A stretch of 26,397 bases of DNA, taken from contig CASEZU010000022.1 in assembly GCA_949292445.1 (NCBI GenBank), forward strand, positions 1 through 26,397. The letters run 5' to 3'. Positions 1-7,374 of this stretch are shown here, piece by piece. How positions within the stretch are numbered: the stretch's first letter is position 1; each line of letters opens with the position of its first letter. The position numbers and the translations under genes were made by a program. The DNA comes from an uncultured Spirochaetales bacterium. GTDB taxonomy: Bacteria > Spirochaetota > Spirochaetia > Sphaerochaetales > Sphaerochaetaceae. The notes under the pieces were generated by a model, which was not told the origin of the DNA, searched no databases, and was given only the letters and a program-made list of their open reading frames with translations.

Positions 1-545
1 AGATCTGTCTTTTCCCCGACTTCCCCCATCCTGTTCCTTGCCTTCGATTCCCTGCTGCCGAGCGAGATATAGATGCTCTCCGGCCTCGAAAGCGGCGCGT
101 TTGACAGTACAAACTCGCAGAATCCCGGAAACCACAGCGAGCCTGATGCGCTTATGAAGCGGCTGAAGACAGCTGTCCTGTACATTGCATAGAGCGCGAA
201 AAGTCCTCCGAGCGAGTACCCTGCAAGAGCTTTGCAGCGGGGTTCATTTCCCAGTGCATCTGTGATGGCCGGCATGATCGTTTCAGTGAGTGATATGAGA
301 TAGTTCCCGGCCATCCCTTCATATGGGCCGTCCCAGCCTGCGGCAGGCTCTGCTGCCCAGGGAGACATCTCGCTGTTCCAGTCGATCCCGCTTATGGCCG
401 CGAGCGAGAAATCCTCATCTGTCAGTTTTTTCAGTTCCTTGAATACCGCTTCGCCTTCTTCCTGTACCGTATTGAGGATCACAAGCGGCGCATCCGGCCT
501 TTCCCCCGGGAAAAGGGTAATCTGCTTTCCGCCTGCCTCAATCAT
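1..545 (-). CDS. Partial alpha/beta-hydrolase (esterase-like), 3' end outside window
   Basis: The reverse strand is open from an ATG at 545 to the left edge, giving 181 codons with no stop, so the C-terminus is missing. The frame carries the nucleophile elbow G-Y-S-L-G-G (Ser at about residue 111) followed by LFALYAMYR, typical of alpha/beta-hydrolases of the putative esterase family (Fes/IroE/BesA-like). Residues 20-26 (PLVILNT) look like the first core strand. The His and Asp of the triad would be beyond the window or near its end. The start overlaps the last 8 bases of the upstream permease gene, so the two are probably co-translated as the tail of the dap operon. The substrate cannot be told. 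A siderophore or acyl-ester esterase is one option, but nothing nearby supports it. Confidence 0.8.
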   Translation of the reverse strand, partial: MIEAGGKQITLFPGERPDAPLVILNTVQEEGEAVFKELKKLTDEDFSLAAISGIDWNSEMSPWAAEPAAGWDGPYEGMAGNYLISLTETIMPAITDALGNEPRCKALAGYSLGGLFALYAMYRTAVFSRFISASGSLWFPGFCEFVLSNAPLSRPESIYISLGSRESKARNRMGEVGEKTD

Positions 546-1854
546 TCCGCTTCTCTTCTTTGGGGAGGATGATGTTGAGTATTATGGCCACGATGGCGGA
601 GATCACCACAGGAGAAGAGGCGAACACCATCGATACCCATTCCGGAAACTGGGACAGGGACTCGCTCACCATGCTCACGCCCATTCCCAGCGCCGCCGAC
701 AGGCCTACTATCGAGGTGTTCCTGTAGCTCATCGGCTGCATGGCGACCAGTTTCATTCCCGTCATCGCGATTGAGGCGAATACTGATACAGTGGCTCCTC
801 CGAGCACGCACTGCGGGATTGTCGTAAGTAGGGCTGAGAATTTCGGTACAAGTCCTGCCGCGAGGAGCAGTGCCGCTGTTATGGCGAGTACTTTCCGGTT
901 GACGACTTTCGTGGATGATACTATGCCGACGTTCTGTGAGTAGGTGGCGTTCGGAAGGCCTCCGAAGAGGGCGGAGAGGAGGTTGGAGAGGCCGAATCCT
1001 ATTATGCCGCCGCGGAGCTCGTCCCCGTCAGGCTCCCTCCCGAGTCCTCCGATTGTGGTTGCTGACATATCACCGATGGCCTGTACCGCATTGATTGCGA
1101 AGAGGATTGAGAATGCAAGGCAGGATGAGAACTCGAACCTGATGCCGAATGGAGCCACCTGCGGAAGGGAGAAAATGCCGGACGAGGAGACAGGTGAGAG
1201 ATCCACCATGCCGAAAAGCGCTGAGAAGAGGTATCCGGCGGCTATGCCGAGGAGGATGGAGGCGAGCTTGAGCATGCCGCGGCCGAAATGGTTCAGGACA
1301 GTTACAACCACGAGGGTGAATATCGAGACAGTCCAGTTCTGCCATGAACCGAATGAAGCGCTTCCGCTTCCTCCTGCCATGTATGAGATTGCCGTGGGAT
1401 AGAGCGAGAGACCGATGGTGAACACCACCGTGCCTGTTATCAGCGGAGGAAAGAGCTTTCTCAGCTTCTTCGCGAATATGCCGATCAATACAGCAACCGT
1501 TCCTCCGGCTATCTGTGCGCCGAAAATCTCTCCCAGACCGAAATTCGCGGCGATGTCCTGCATTGTCGCAAGATAGGCGAAGCTGACGCCCATTATGAGG
1601 GGGAGCCGTGCTCCGCAGAGGCCGCGGATGCCGAAAAGCTGCAGCAGCGTAGATACAGCAGCACATACCAGCGACGACTGTATCAGCAGGATCCTCATGG
1701 GGCTGTCCAGCCCTGCTGCCGAGGATATTATGATCGCAGGAGTAACGCATCCGACGATCATCGCAACGAGATGCTGCAGCGCGAGCGGAAGCGAGTATTT
1801 TGCCGCGGGCAGGCGCCCGTTCATCTCGAAAAGTAGCTCTCTGCTGTTTTCCAT
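538..1854 (-). CDS. NCS2 family nucleobase (xanthine/uracil-type) permease
   Basis: Polytopic membrane protein of 438 residues, normal for NCS2/NAT transporters, which import uracil, xanthine or urate with a cation. Visible family marks are LALQHL at 24-29, the MGVSFA segment at 88-93, and the NAT signature QNVGIVSSTK at 307-316. The TM8 motif that normally carries a substrate-binding Glu (E-x-x-G-D) reads V-Q-A-I-G-D here, so Gln258 replaces that Glu. The start at 1854 is preferred over an upstream in-frame ATG at 1914, because homology begins with MENSRELLFEMNG and a TATAAT box lies 6 bases before 1854. The gene sits 88 bases after lysA and overlaps the hydrolase gene downstream. Its link to lysine synthesis is unclear; it may be read from its own promoter. 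Confidence 0.92.
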   Translation of the reverse strand: MENSRELLFEMNGRLPAAKYSLPLALQHLVAMIVGCVTPAIIISSAAGLDSPMRILLIQSSLVCAAVSTLLQLFGIRGLCGARLPLIMGVSFAYLATMQDIAANFGLGEIFGAQIAGGTVAVLIGIFAKKLRKLFPPLITGTVVFTIGLSLYPTAISYMAGGSGSASFGSWQNWTVSIFTLVVVTVLNHFGRGMLKLASILLGIAAGYLFSALFGMVDLSPVSSSGIFSLPQVAPFGIRFEFSSCLAFSILFAINAVQAIGDMSATTIGGLGREPDGDELRGGIIGFGLSNLLSALFGGLPNATYSQNVGIVSSTKVVNRKVLAITAALLLAAGLVPKFSALLTTIPQCVLGGATVSVFASIAMTGMKLVAMQPMSYRNTSIVGLSAALGMGVSMVSESLSQFPEWVSMVFASSPVVISAIVAIILNIILPKEEKRND

Positions 1855-1860
1855 ATGAGG

Positions 1861-1881
1861 ATTATAGCACCCTTCCGGAAG
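1861..1881 (-). promoter_or_regulatory. Extended -10 promoter for the NCS2 permease, with palindrome CTTCCGGAAG
   Basis: Read on the minus strand, TGCTATAAT (extended -10, TATAAT at 1861-1866) ends 6 bases before the ATG at 1854. The transcript would therefore begin at or next to the start codon. No purine-rich ribosome site is present and no good -35 is seen 16-18 bases upstream, as expected for an extended -10 promoter. The perfect 10-bp palindrome CTTCCGGAAG (1872-1881) lies directly upstream in the spacer and could be an operator. This is sequence inspection only. Confidence 0.5.
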
Positions 1882-1942
1882 ACCGGGGTTCTGAACATCA
1901 GGAGAGGGCAGCATGGTCGCTGCCGTCTCTGATGGTGATCAT

Positions 1943-3202
1943 TCAGACCTCCTGGGGTTCATCCAGCTGCGTCCGCACGTAATCCTCGTATGTCTCAGCT
2001 CTCCTGATGCGGAAAATACGTCCTCCGTCTTCAATCAGATACTCTGCATGTCGCAGTTTCGCGTTGTAGTTGAATCCCATTGAGTGTCCGTGGGCACCTG
2101 TATCGTGGATGACAATCAGATCGCCTCTCTCAAGCTCGGGCAGCATCCTGTCGACTGCGAACTTGTCATTGTTCTCACAGAGCGATCCCGTGACATCATA
2201 CATATGGCTGGGCTTTTCATTCTCCTTTCCGACTGCGGTTATATGGTGGTATGCACCGTACATCGCCGGCCGCATGAGATCTGCCATCGAGGCATCCAGG
2301 CCCACAAAGTCCTTGTATTTCCTCGCGACATGCCTTACCCGTGATACAAGCCAGCCATAGGGGCCTGTGATGCAGCGCCCGCATTCAAATGAGATGCGGA
2401 GCGGAGCAAGACCCTCAGCTTCGATCATTTCCGTATAGAGCGTGTGTATCCGTTCTGAAAGACTGGAGAAGCTGATGGCCGTCTCCTCCGGCCTGTACGG
2501 TATTCCTATGCCTCCTCCCAGATCCACCTGCTCTATGCGTATTCCGGTGCTCCCATGTATCTCCTTCACAAGGGAGAAAAGCATTCTCGCAGTCTCGACT
2601 ATGTAATCCTCATTCAGTTCGTTCGAGGCTACCATCGTATGCAGCATGAGACGCCTCGCACCATGCTCTGCGGCTCTAAGGTAGCAGCCGGCGAGCTGTG
2701 AGTGTGTCACTCCGTACTTAGCCTCGACGGGATTGCCGATGATTGCGTTTCCTGTGCGTTCAGGTCCGGGATTGTATCTGAAGGAGATCACTTCCGGCAG
2801 CTTTCCTGCTATGCGTATCACGTCATCGATATGAGAGGCATCGTCGAAATTGAGGACCGCCCCTAAGCGCATGGCCTCGGCGAATTCCTCATCCGGTGTG
2901 TCATTGGATGAGAACATTATCCTCTCTCCGGGAATGCCTGCCTCTACAGCGAGCCTGAGCTCTGGCAGCGATGAGCAGTCAGCTCCGAATCCCTCAGAGG
3001 CAAGAAGGCGGAGAATGTTCACATTCGGCAGGGCCTTCACTGCGAAGTAGTTGATGAACCCATCCGACCATGAGAACGCCTGCATCATGCTTCTTGCGTT
3101 TTTCCTTATGCCGGGGCCGTCGTAGATATGGAACGGAGTACCGGCTTTTGCCGCAAATGCCTCAAGCTCATCATCTGGAAGCGGAAGTCTTTTCTCTGTC
3201 AT
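1943..3202 (-). CDS. lysA: Diaminopimelate decarboxylase
   Basis: PLP-dependent, fold type III enzyme that converts meso-diaminopimelate to lysine, the last step of lysine synthesis. It has 419 residues, a usual length. Landmarks are the PLP lysine in YFAVKALPN (Lys56), HTMVASNEL at 188-196, the glycine-rich phosphate loop VDLGGGIGIPY at 226-236, FECGR at 272-276, and the catalytic cysteine region SLCENND (Cys342), followed by DTGAHGHSMGFNYN. CENND and the HGHSMGF tail mark the DapDC subgroup often found with DapL rather than the E. coli type. The start at 3202 has an AAGGAG site 8 bases upstream and overlaps the dapL stop (ATGA), so a much longer in-frame extension upstream is rejected. Confidence 0.95.
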   Translation of the reverse strand: MTEKRLPLPDDELEAFAAKAGTPFHIYDGPGIRKNARSMMQAFSWSDGFINYFAVKALPNVNILRLLASEGFGADCSSLPELRLAVEAGIPGERIMFSSNDTPDEEFAEAMRLGAVLNFDDASHIDDVIRIAGKLPEVISFRYNPGPERTGNAIIGNPVEAKYGVTHSQLAGCYLRAAEHGARRLMLHTMVASNELNEDYIVETARMLFSLVKEIHGSTGIRIEQVDLGGGIGIPYRPEETAISFSSLSERIHTLYTEMIEAEGLAPLRISFECGRCITGPYGWLVSRVRHVARKYKDFVGLDASMADLMRPAMYGAYHHITAVGKENEKPSHMYDVTGSLCENNDKFAVDRMLPELERGDLIVIHDTGAHGHSMGFNYNAKLRHAEYLIEDGGRIFRIRRAETYEDYVRTQLDEPQEV

Positions 3203-4428
3203 CGGATGTTCTCCTTTATCGAGGCGACAGCTCTCTCCACATCTTCCCTGTGGCCGTATGCGGATATCCTGACAAATCCCTCTCCCGCATTGCCGAATCC
3301 GGAGCCAGGAGTGACCGCCACATGGGCTTTGTCGAGCAGCAGGTCGAAGAACTCCCAGCTTGTCATGCCATCGGGGCACTCCGTCCAGATGTATGGACTG
3401 TCGATGCCGCCGTGGCATCTGAACCCTGCCGATGAGACTCCTTCCAGGATTATCCTGGCATTCTCCTTGTAGTAATTGACAAGCGACATGCATTCCTTCC
3501 GGCCTTCCTCAGAAAGTGCTGCAAGTCCTCCCGCCTGAGCTATGTTGGAAGCTCCGTTGAAGAACGTGCACTGCCTCCTGTTCCACAGTCTGTGCAGTGT
3601 CCCGTCCGGCGAACCTTCTGCCCTCAGTGTCTCCGGCACTATCGTCCATCCCAGCCTTACTCCGGTGAAGCCTGCATTCTTCGAGAACGAGCCTATCTCG
3701 ATCGCACAGTCCTCCGCTCCCTCTATCTCGTAGATTGAGTTGGGTATTCCCTCCGTCTCGATATAGTCGGAGTAGGCGCTGTCGAAGATGATGACGGCTT
3801 TCTCCCTGTGCGCATAATCCACAAAAGCCCTGAGCTGGCTGCGTGTGGCTGCAGCCCCCGTAGGATTGTTGGGGAAGCAGAGATAGATAAGATCAGCATG
3901 CTCCTCCGGCGGCTGGGCAACGAAACCGTTAGCCGCATCCGCCCTCATGTATACGATGCCGCTGTAACCTCCTGTCCTGCTGTCGTAGTTCCCGGTGTGC
4001 CCTCCGGCGACATTGGAGTCGACGTAGACGGGGTAGGCGGGGTCCTGGATAGCCGGTATTGAATCCCTGCTGAAGATTGACTGGATGTTCCCCGCATCGC
4101 TTTTTGCCCCGTCCGAGATGAAGAAGGCAGAAGGGGAAAGCTCGACTCCGTATTCTTCAGCGTAGTGAGCAGAGAGCGCCTCGCGCAGAGGTGTGTCTCC
4201 CTGTTCATCGCCATAGCCTGTATAGGTTGACCTGTCCGTGAGGAGGTCAATCTTCCTTCTCATCGCCTCGGCAATATGAGGGGTAATGGCCTCCGTGGTG
4301 TTGCCAATGCTCAGCCTCATCACATTTTCCCCGCCGTTTCTTTCCTGCCATGCCCTGATGCGCCTTGCAACCTCCGGGAAGAGGTATCCCGACTGCAGAC
4401 GCAGGAAATCTTCATTCGCCCTTGCCAT
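3199..4428 (-). CDS. dapL: LL-diaminopimelate aminotransferase
   Basis: Class I/II PLP aminotransferase of 409 residues that makes LL-diaminopimelate from tetrahydrodipicolinate and glutamate in one step, bypassing the acylated DapD/DapC/DapE route. Family marks are the N-terminal SGYLFPEVARRI, RLSIGNTTEAI at 38-48 (compare GIGDTT in known DapL), YTGYGDEQGD at 69-78, CFPNNPTGA at 184-192, FDSAYSDY at 215-222, and the PLP lysine in SFSKNAGFTGVRLGW (Lys250). An AAGGAGG site lies about 10 bases before the ATG, inside the end of dapA; the dapA stop shares one base with this start. Its position between dapA and lysA, with no dapD/E in the cluster, fits the DapL pathway. Confidence 0.93.
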   Translation of the reverse strand: MARANEDFLRLQSGYLFPEVARRIRAWQERNGGENVMRLSIGNTTEAITPHIAEAMRRKIDLLTDRSTYTGYGDEQGDTPLREALSAHYAEEYGVELSPSAFFISDGAKSDAGNIQSIFSRDSIPAIQDPAYPVYVDSNVAGGHTGNYDSRTGGYSGIVYMRADAANGFVAQPPEEHADLIYLCFPNNPTGAAATRSQLRAFVDYAHREKAVIIFDSAYSDYIETEGIPNSIYEIEGAEDCAIEIGSFSKNAGFTGVRLGWTIVPETLRAEGSPDGTLHRLWNRRQCTFFNGASNIAQAGGLAALSEEGRKECMSLVNYYKENARIILEGVSSAGFRCHGGIDSPYIWTECPDGMTSWEFFDLLLDKAHVAVTPGSGFGNAGEGFVRISAYGHREDVERAVASIKENIR

Positions 4429-5333
4429 CAGATTCTTCCCTCCTTGCTGTCCTCTGCCATCCTGTCGACTATCTGGAAGAGCATTGCCCTGTGCTCCTCT
4501 GATTCAAGCGTGCACATCGGCAGCCTGAATGACTCCCTGCACCATCCCATTCTTGCCATTGCCGTCTTGATCGGTATCGGATTTGTCTCGATGAAGCAGG
4601 CGGAGAAGAAGTCTGAGAACCATGCTCCGAGCCTCTCCGCCTCATCCCATCTGCTTTCGAGTGCGGCATGGATCATCCTCACCATCTCTGCGGGAAAGAG
4701 GTTTGAGGCCACGGAGACCACGCCGTCTCCGCCCATGCGTAAGAGGTCCAGCGCCAGATTATCATCACCGGAGAGGACCATGAAATCATCATCCGTCGAG
4801 CTGATGACGGCTCTCATCTGCTCAAGCGAGCCCGATGCCTCCTTCACTGCGACGATGTTCGGGCACTCCGACGCCAGCCTTGTCAGCGTATCTGTCTCCA
4901 GATTCACCCCGGTGCGCCCCTTGATGTTGTAGAGGATGCATGGGATCTTCACCGAATCGGCTATTGCCTTGAAATGAAGATACAGTCCCTTCTGTGTCGG
5001 CTTGTTGTAATAGGGATTGACGAGGAGCACGGCATCCGCGCCCGAGTCTTCCGCATGCTGCGAGAGCCTTATCGCTTCAGTCGTTGCATTGGATCCTGTG
5101 CCGGCTATTACGGGGACTCTTCCCGCCGCATACTTCACGGTCTGCGCTATGACCCTGTCATGTTCCTCGTGCGAGAGGGTGGGGCTCTCTCCTGTTGTCC
5201 CGCACGGCACGAGTCCGTCTATGCCGGATTCGATCTGCTGGTTCACTATTCTCTCAAGCGCCTGGTAGTCGACTGTCCCGAGATCGGTGAACGGTGTCAC
5301 CAGCGCTGTATATACTCCTCTGAATCTATGCAT
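4428..5333 (-). CDS. dapA: 4-hydroxy-tetrahydrodipicolinate synthase
   Basis: TIM-barrel class I aldolase that condenses pyruvate with aspartate semialdehyde, the first committed step to DAP and lysine. It has 301 residues. The start at 5333 (MHRFRGVYTALVTPF) is chosen over an in-frame ATG 33 bases upstream because of a strong AGGAGG just before it and because families begin here. Seen in the sequence: GTTGESPTLS at 45-54, NPYYNKPTQKG at 106-116, the catalytic Tyr135 in ILYN, Arg140 in GRTG, and the Schiff-base Lys164 in VAVKEASG. The residue pair before GRTG is I-K rather than the usual V-P, a mild variation. The gene overlaps dapB by 8 bases. Confidence 0.95.
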   Translation of the reverse strand: MHRFRGVYTALVTPFTDLGTVDYQALERIVNQQIESGIDGLVPCGTTGESPTLSHEEHDRVIAQTVKYAAGRVPVIAGTGSNATTEAIRLSQHAEDSGADAVLLVNPYYNKPTQKGLYLHFKAIADSVKIPCILYNIKGRTGVNLETDTLTRLASECPNIVAVKEASGSLEQMRAVISSTDDDFMVLSGDDNLALDLLRMGGDGVVSVASNLFPAEMVRMIHAALESRWDEAERLGAWFSDFFSACFIETNPIPIKTAMARMGWCRESFRLPMCTLESEEHRAMLFQIVDRMAEDSKEGRI

Positions 5334-6096
5334 TGCATCCTCCTGTAAGATCAGATATGAAATCATCCATCGTGTAGATTCCCGGTTTCTGGGAGACGAT
5401 CCATTCTGCTGCTTTCACCGCGCCGGAAGCGAAGCCGTCCCTGTTTCTTGCCGTGTGCCTGATCTCTATCGTGTCCGAGGGACCGTCTATCAGCACAGTA
5501 TGCACTCCGGGAATGAATCCGGTGCGGAGCGATGAGACATTTATCATCTCCTTCCCGATCCTTCCCACAGGGTTCCCTGGCAGGATGCCGCTTTTGCGTC
5601 CTATTGTCTTCAGGAGCTTCTCCGCAGCCATCATCGCTGTTCCTGACGGGGCATCCTTCTTTTCCCTGTGATGTATCTCAGCGACGGAGACATCATATTC
5701 TTCCGAGGTATCAATCAGCCTTCCTGCGCGCTCAACCAGCTGCAGGAAGATTGCCACTCCGACGGAGAAGTTTCCGGACCAGATGATCCTGGTCTTTTCC
5801 ATGTTCATTTTCTTCGTCAGTTCCGCCAGCTCTCCGAGCCATCCTGTTGTTCCTATCACTGCGGGGATGCCGAGTTCAGAGTAAAGCAGGAGGTTCTCCG
5901 GTACGGCCTCCGGAGCGGAGAAGTCTATGATGACTTCGGAGCCGGCGAGACTGGTGCTACTGATACCGGCAGATGTCACGGCGCTGTCATGGCAGAACGG
6001 ATCAATGATGGCGGAGACTGTGTGAGCTGATCCGTCCTCGATTATCCTCCTGACAGTTCTTCCCATCTTTCCGTATCCGACTATTGCTATCCTCAT
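5326..6096 (-). CDS. dapB: 4-hydroxy-tetrahydrodipicolinate reductase
   Basis: NAD(P)H-dependent reductase acting after DapA. It has 256 residues, close to the family norm. The nucleotide-binding loop VGYGKMGRTV is at 6-15 and the catalytic EIHHREKKDAPSGTA motif is in the middle of the protein, containing the conserved His and Lys and the DAPSGTA substrate loop. The ATG at 6096 has a GAGGAGG site about 5 bases upstream. It is the first gene of the minus-strand operon dapB-dapA-dapL-lysA, followed by a permease and a hydrolase. The AT-rich region upstream is the likely control point. Confidence 0.95.
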   Translation of the reverse strand: MRIAIVGYGKMGRTVRRIIEDGSAHTVSAIIDPFCHDSAVTSAGISSTSLAGSEVIIDFSAPEAVPENLLLYSELGIPAVIGTTGWLGELAELTKKMNMEKTRIIWSGNFSVGVAIFLQLVERAGRLIDTSEEYDVSVAEIHHREKKDAPSGTAMMAAEKLLKTIGRKSGILPGNPVGRIGKEMINVSSLRTGFIPGVHTVLIDGPSDTIEIRHTARNRDGFASGAVKAAEWIVSQKPGIYTMDDFISDLTGGCNA

Positions 6097-6120
6097 GGAG
6101 CCTCCTCTTCCACGGAGAAT

Positions 6121-6200
6121 AGCTTAAAGTAACAAATATGTCTATATATTAACATAATGTTATTATATTAACAAATTGATTATTATTTACACATAAAATG
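6121..6200 (-). promoter_or_regulatory. AT-rich promoter/operator region of the dap operon with phased TAACA repeats
   Basis: This strip is strikingly AT-rich. On the plus strand the element TAACA(A/T)A occurs at 6130, 6150 and 6169, spaced 20 and 19 bases (near two helical turns), and a weaker copy (TACACATAA) starts at 6188. The middle copy is part of a perfect inverted repeat, TAACAT-A-ATGTTA (6150-6162). On the minus strand a TATAAT box is at 6162-6167 with only a weak -35 (TGTAAA, 18-bp spacing), giving a leader of about 60 bases before dapB. This length is too short for a lysine riboswitch, and none is recognised. A repressor or activator binding array is the simplest reading. Confidence 0.5.
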
Positions 6201-6204
6201 CAGA

Positions 6205-6609
6205 TCAGGTTTTCTTTGCAAAGATGAAGAAACGTCCGGCAAGGTAGTTGCAGATGCCCATGACGAGGTTGGAGATGAATTTCCAGAGTGTATGGTTCCA
6301 GTCCATCACATCGACAGCGAGGAACATTATCGCGATATCCAGCAGACCGCTGGCCAGCCGGCAGAGGTAGAAGCTGAGCAGCTCCATGATGATGCCATGT
6401 CTGTTTTCCCTGCCTTTCTCCCTGAAGACGATGAATTTGTTCGTGAAGAACGCAAATGTAACGGCAAGAAACCAGGCAAGAGCCACGGCAGCTGTGTTGG
6501 GAAGCCCTGCGGCAGCATAGAGAAGCTCATAGCCGAGCATGTTCACAAGCGTGGCCATTGCCCCGAATATGCAGTAGATGAAGAAATCCCGGCGTATCCT
6601 CAGCCGCAT
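6205..6609 (-). CDS. GtrA-like membrane protein
   Basis: Small protein of 134 residues with four predicted membrane segments (about 9-28, 36-54, 72-94 and 104-127). Family marks are FFIYCIFGAMATLVNMLGY near the start, FAFFTNKFIVF in the middle and NYLAGRFFIF at the end, as in GtrA/DPMS-type proteins, which are thought to help translocate lipid-linked sugars for cell-surface glycans. The start at 6609 has AAGGAG 7 bases upstream, so an ATG 39 bases further up is not used. No glycosyltransferase partner is adjacent, so the substrate is unknown. It is divergent from the YjbR-EVE gene and lies upstream of the dap promoter. Confidence 0.85.
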   Translation of the reverse strand: MRLRIRRDFFIYCIFGAMATLVNMLGYELLYAAAGLPNTAAVALAWFLAVTFAFFTNKFIVFREKGRENRHGIIMELLSFYLCRLASGLLDIAIMFLAVDVMDWNHTLWKFISNLVMGICNYLAGRFFIFAKKT

Positions 6610-6671
6610 CGAAGTTCTCCTTGTTTGCTTTGAGTATATAATTTCCAATGGAGGTTACCAAGGAGGGGCAT

Positions 6672-7370
6672 ATGAGTGACGTTCTGACGGAATATGCATG
6701 CGGGAAATACAGGGATGAGATCGTGGTCAGCGCGATGAGAGGGCGTGTGACACTTTACAGGAAGAGAGGCGGAAAGCGCTTCGCGGTCATCTCAGAGAAC
6801 GTCCTTTCAGTCAAAGCTCCAGACATCCTCACATGGGATGCTCTTGTGCATGCTCCGGGCTTATTTCCCTCTGCTGAGGTTCCGCGGGGGAACTGGGTCT
6901 CCGCCAGTCTCGACGGCTCAGTGCCGGAAGCGTCGCTATTCTCCCTGCTCGATACAGGCTGGACCGCTGTCTCTTCCCGCTCTGCGGTGCCCAGGCCTCC
7001 GAAGGAGTGGCTCATTCCGGCAAATCCCATATATTTCGACATCGTCCATGCCTTCGATTCTGCAGATACCATCCACTGGAAACAGGGCGCGGGTATAAGA
7101 AAGGGCGACACGGTCTATATCTATGCAGGGGAGCCAGTAGGGGCGGTTCTTTTCCGCTGCATGGTACTTGATACGGATATTCCCCGGGAATGGCAGAGCC
7201 GCGACCTTGTCGTGAGAAAGGCGATGCTGCTCCGTCTGGAACGGAGGTATTCTCCTTCCGCTTTTCCGCGCTTCCTTCTAAAGGAGGAATATGGTGTGTA
7301 TTCCGTCAGAGGCCCCCGCGGAGTACCAAACAGCCTCAGCTGCAGTCTTCGCTCAGAAGATGTAGAATAA
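6672..7370 (+). CDS. YjbR/MmcQ-like domain fused to an EVE-like (PUA-superfamily) domain
   Basis: Soluble protein of 232 residues with two recognisable halves. Residues about 5-102 resemble the MmcQ/YjbR (CyaY-like fold) family, above all the stretch with PRGNWVSASLDGSVP followed by LFSLLDTGWTAV, matching the family pattern of K-x-H-W-N-x-V-x-L-D-G-S-V-P. Residues about 112-225 resemble an EVE domain: W-L-I-P-A-N-P at 113-119, H-W-K-Q-G at 135-139, GDTVYIYAGEPVGAV at 145-159. EVE domains bind modified bases or RNA; YjbR-like proteins are often annotated as DNA-binding, with weak experimental support. The start at 6672 is fixed by AAGGAGGG 5 bases upstream. The butyrate kinase gene follows after 4 bases, so they may be co-transcribed. 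The biological role is unknown. Confidence 0.75.
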   Translation: MSDVLTEYACGKYRDEIVVSAMRGRVTLYRKRGGKRFAVISENVLSVKAPDILTWDALVHAPGLFPSAEVPRGNWVSASLDGSVPEASLFSLLDTGWTAVSSRSAVPRPPKEWLIPANPIYFDIVHAFDSADTIHWKQGAGIRKGDTVYIYAGEPVGAVLFRCMVLDTDIPREWQSRDLVVRKAMLLRLERRYSPSAFPRFLLKEEYGVYSVRGPRGVPNSLSCSLRSEDVE

Positions 7371-7374
7371 GGCC

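Noticed and set aside
3203..3493. In-frame N-terminal extension of 97 codons on lysA
   Set aside because: It runs inside dapL in another frame; the AAGGAG site and the ATGA overlap at 3199-3202 fix the true start.
6097..6204. Lysine riboswitch or T-box upstream of dapB
   Set aside because: The gap is 108 bases and AT-rich, too short for the lysine aptamer, and no specifier or T-box sequence is seen.
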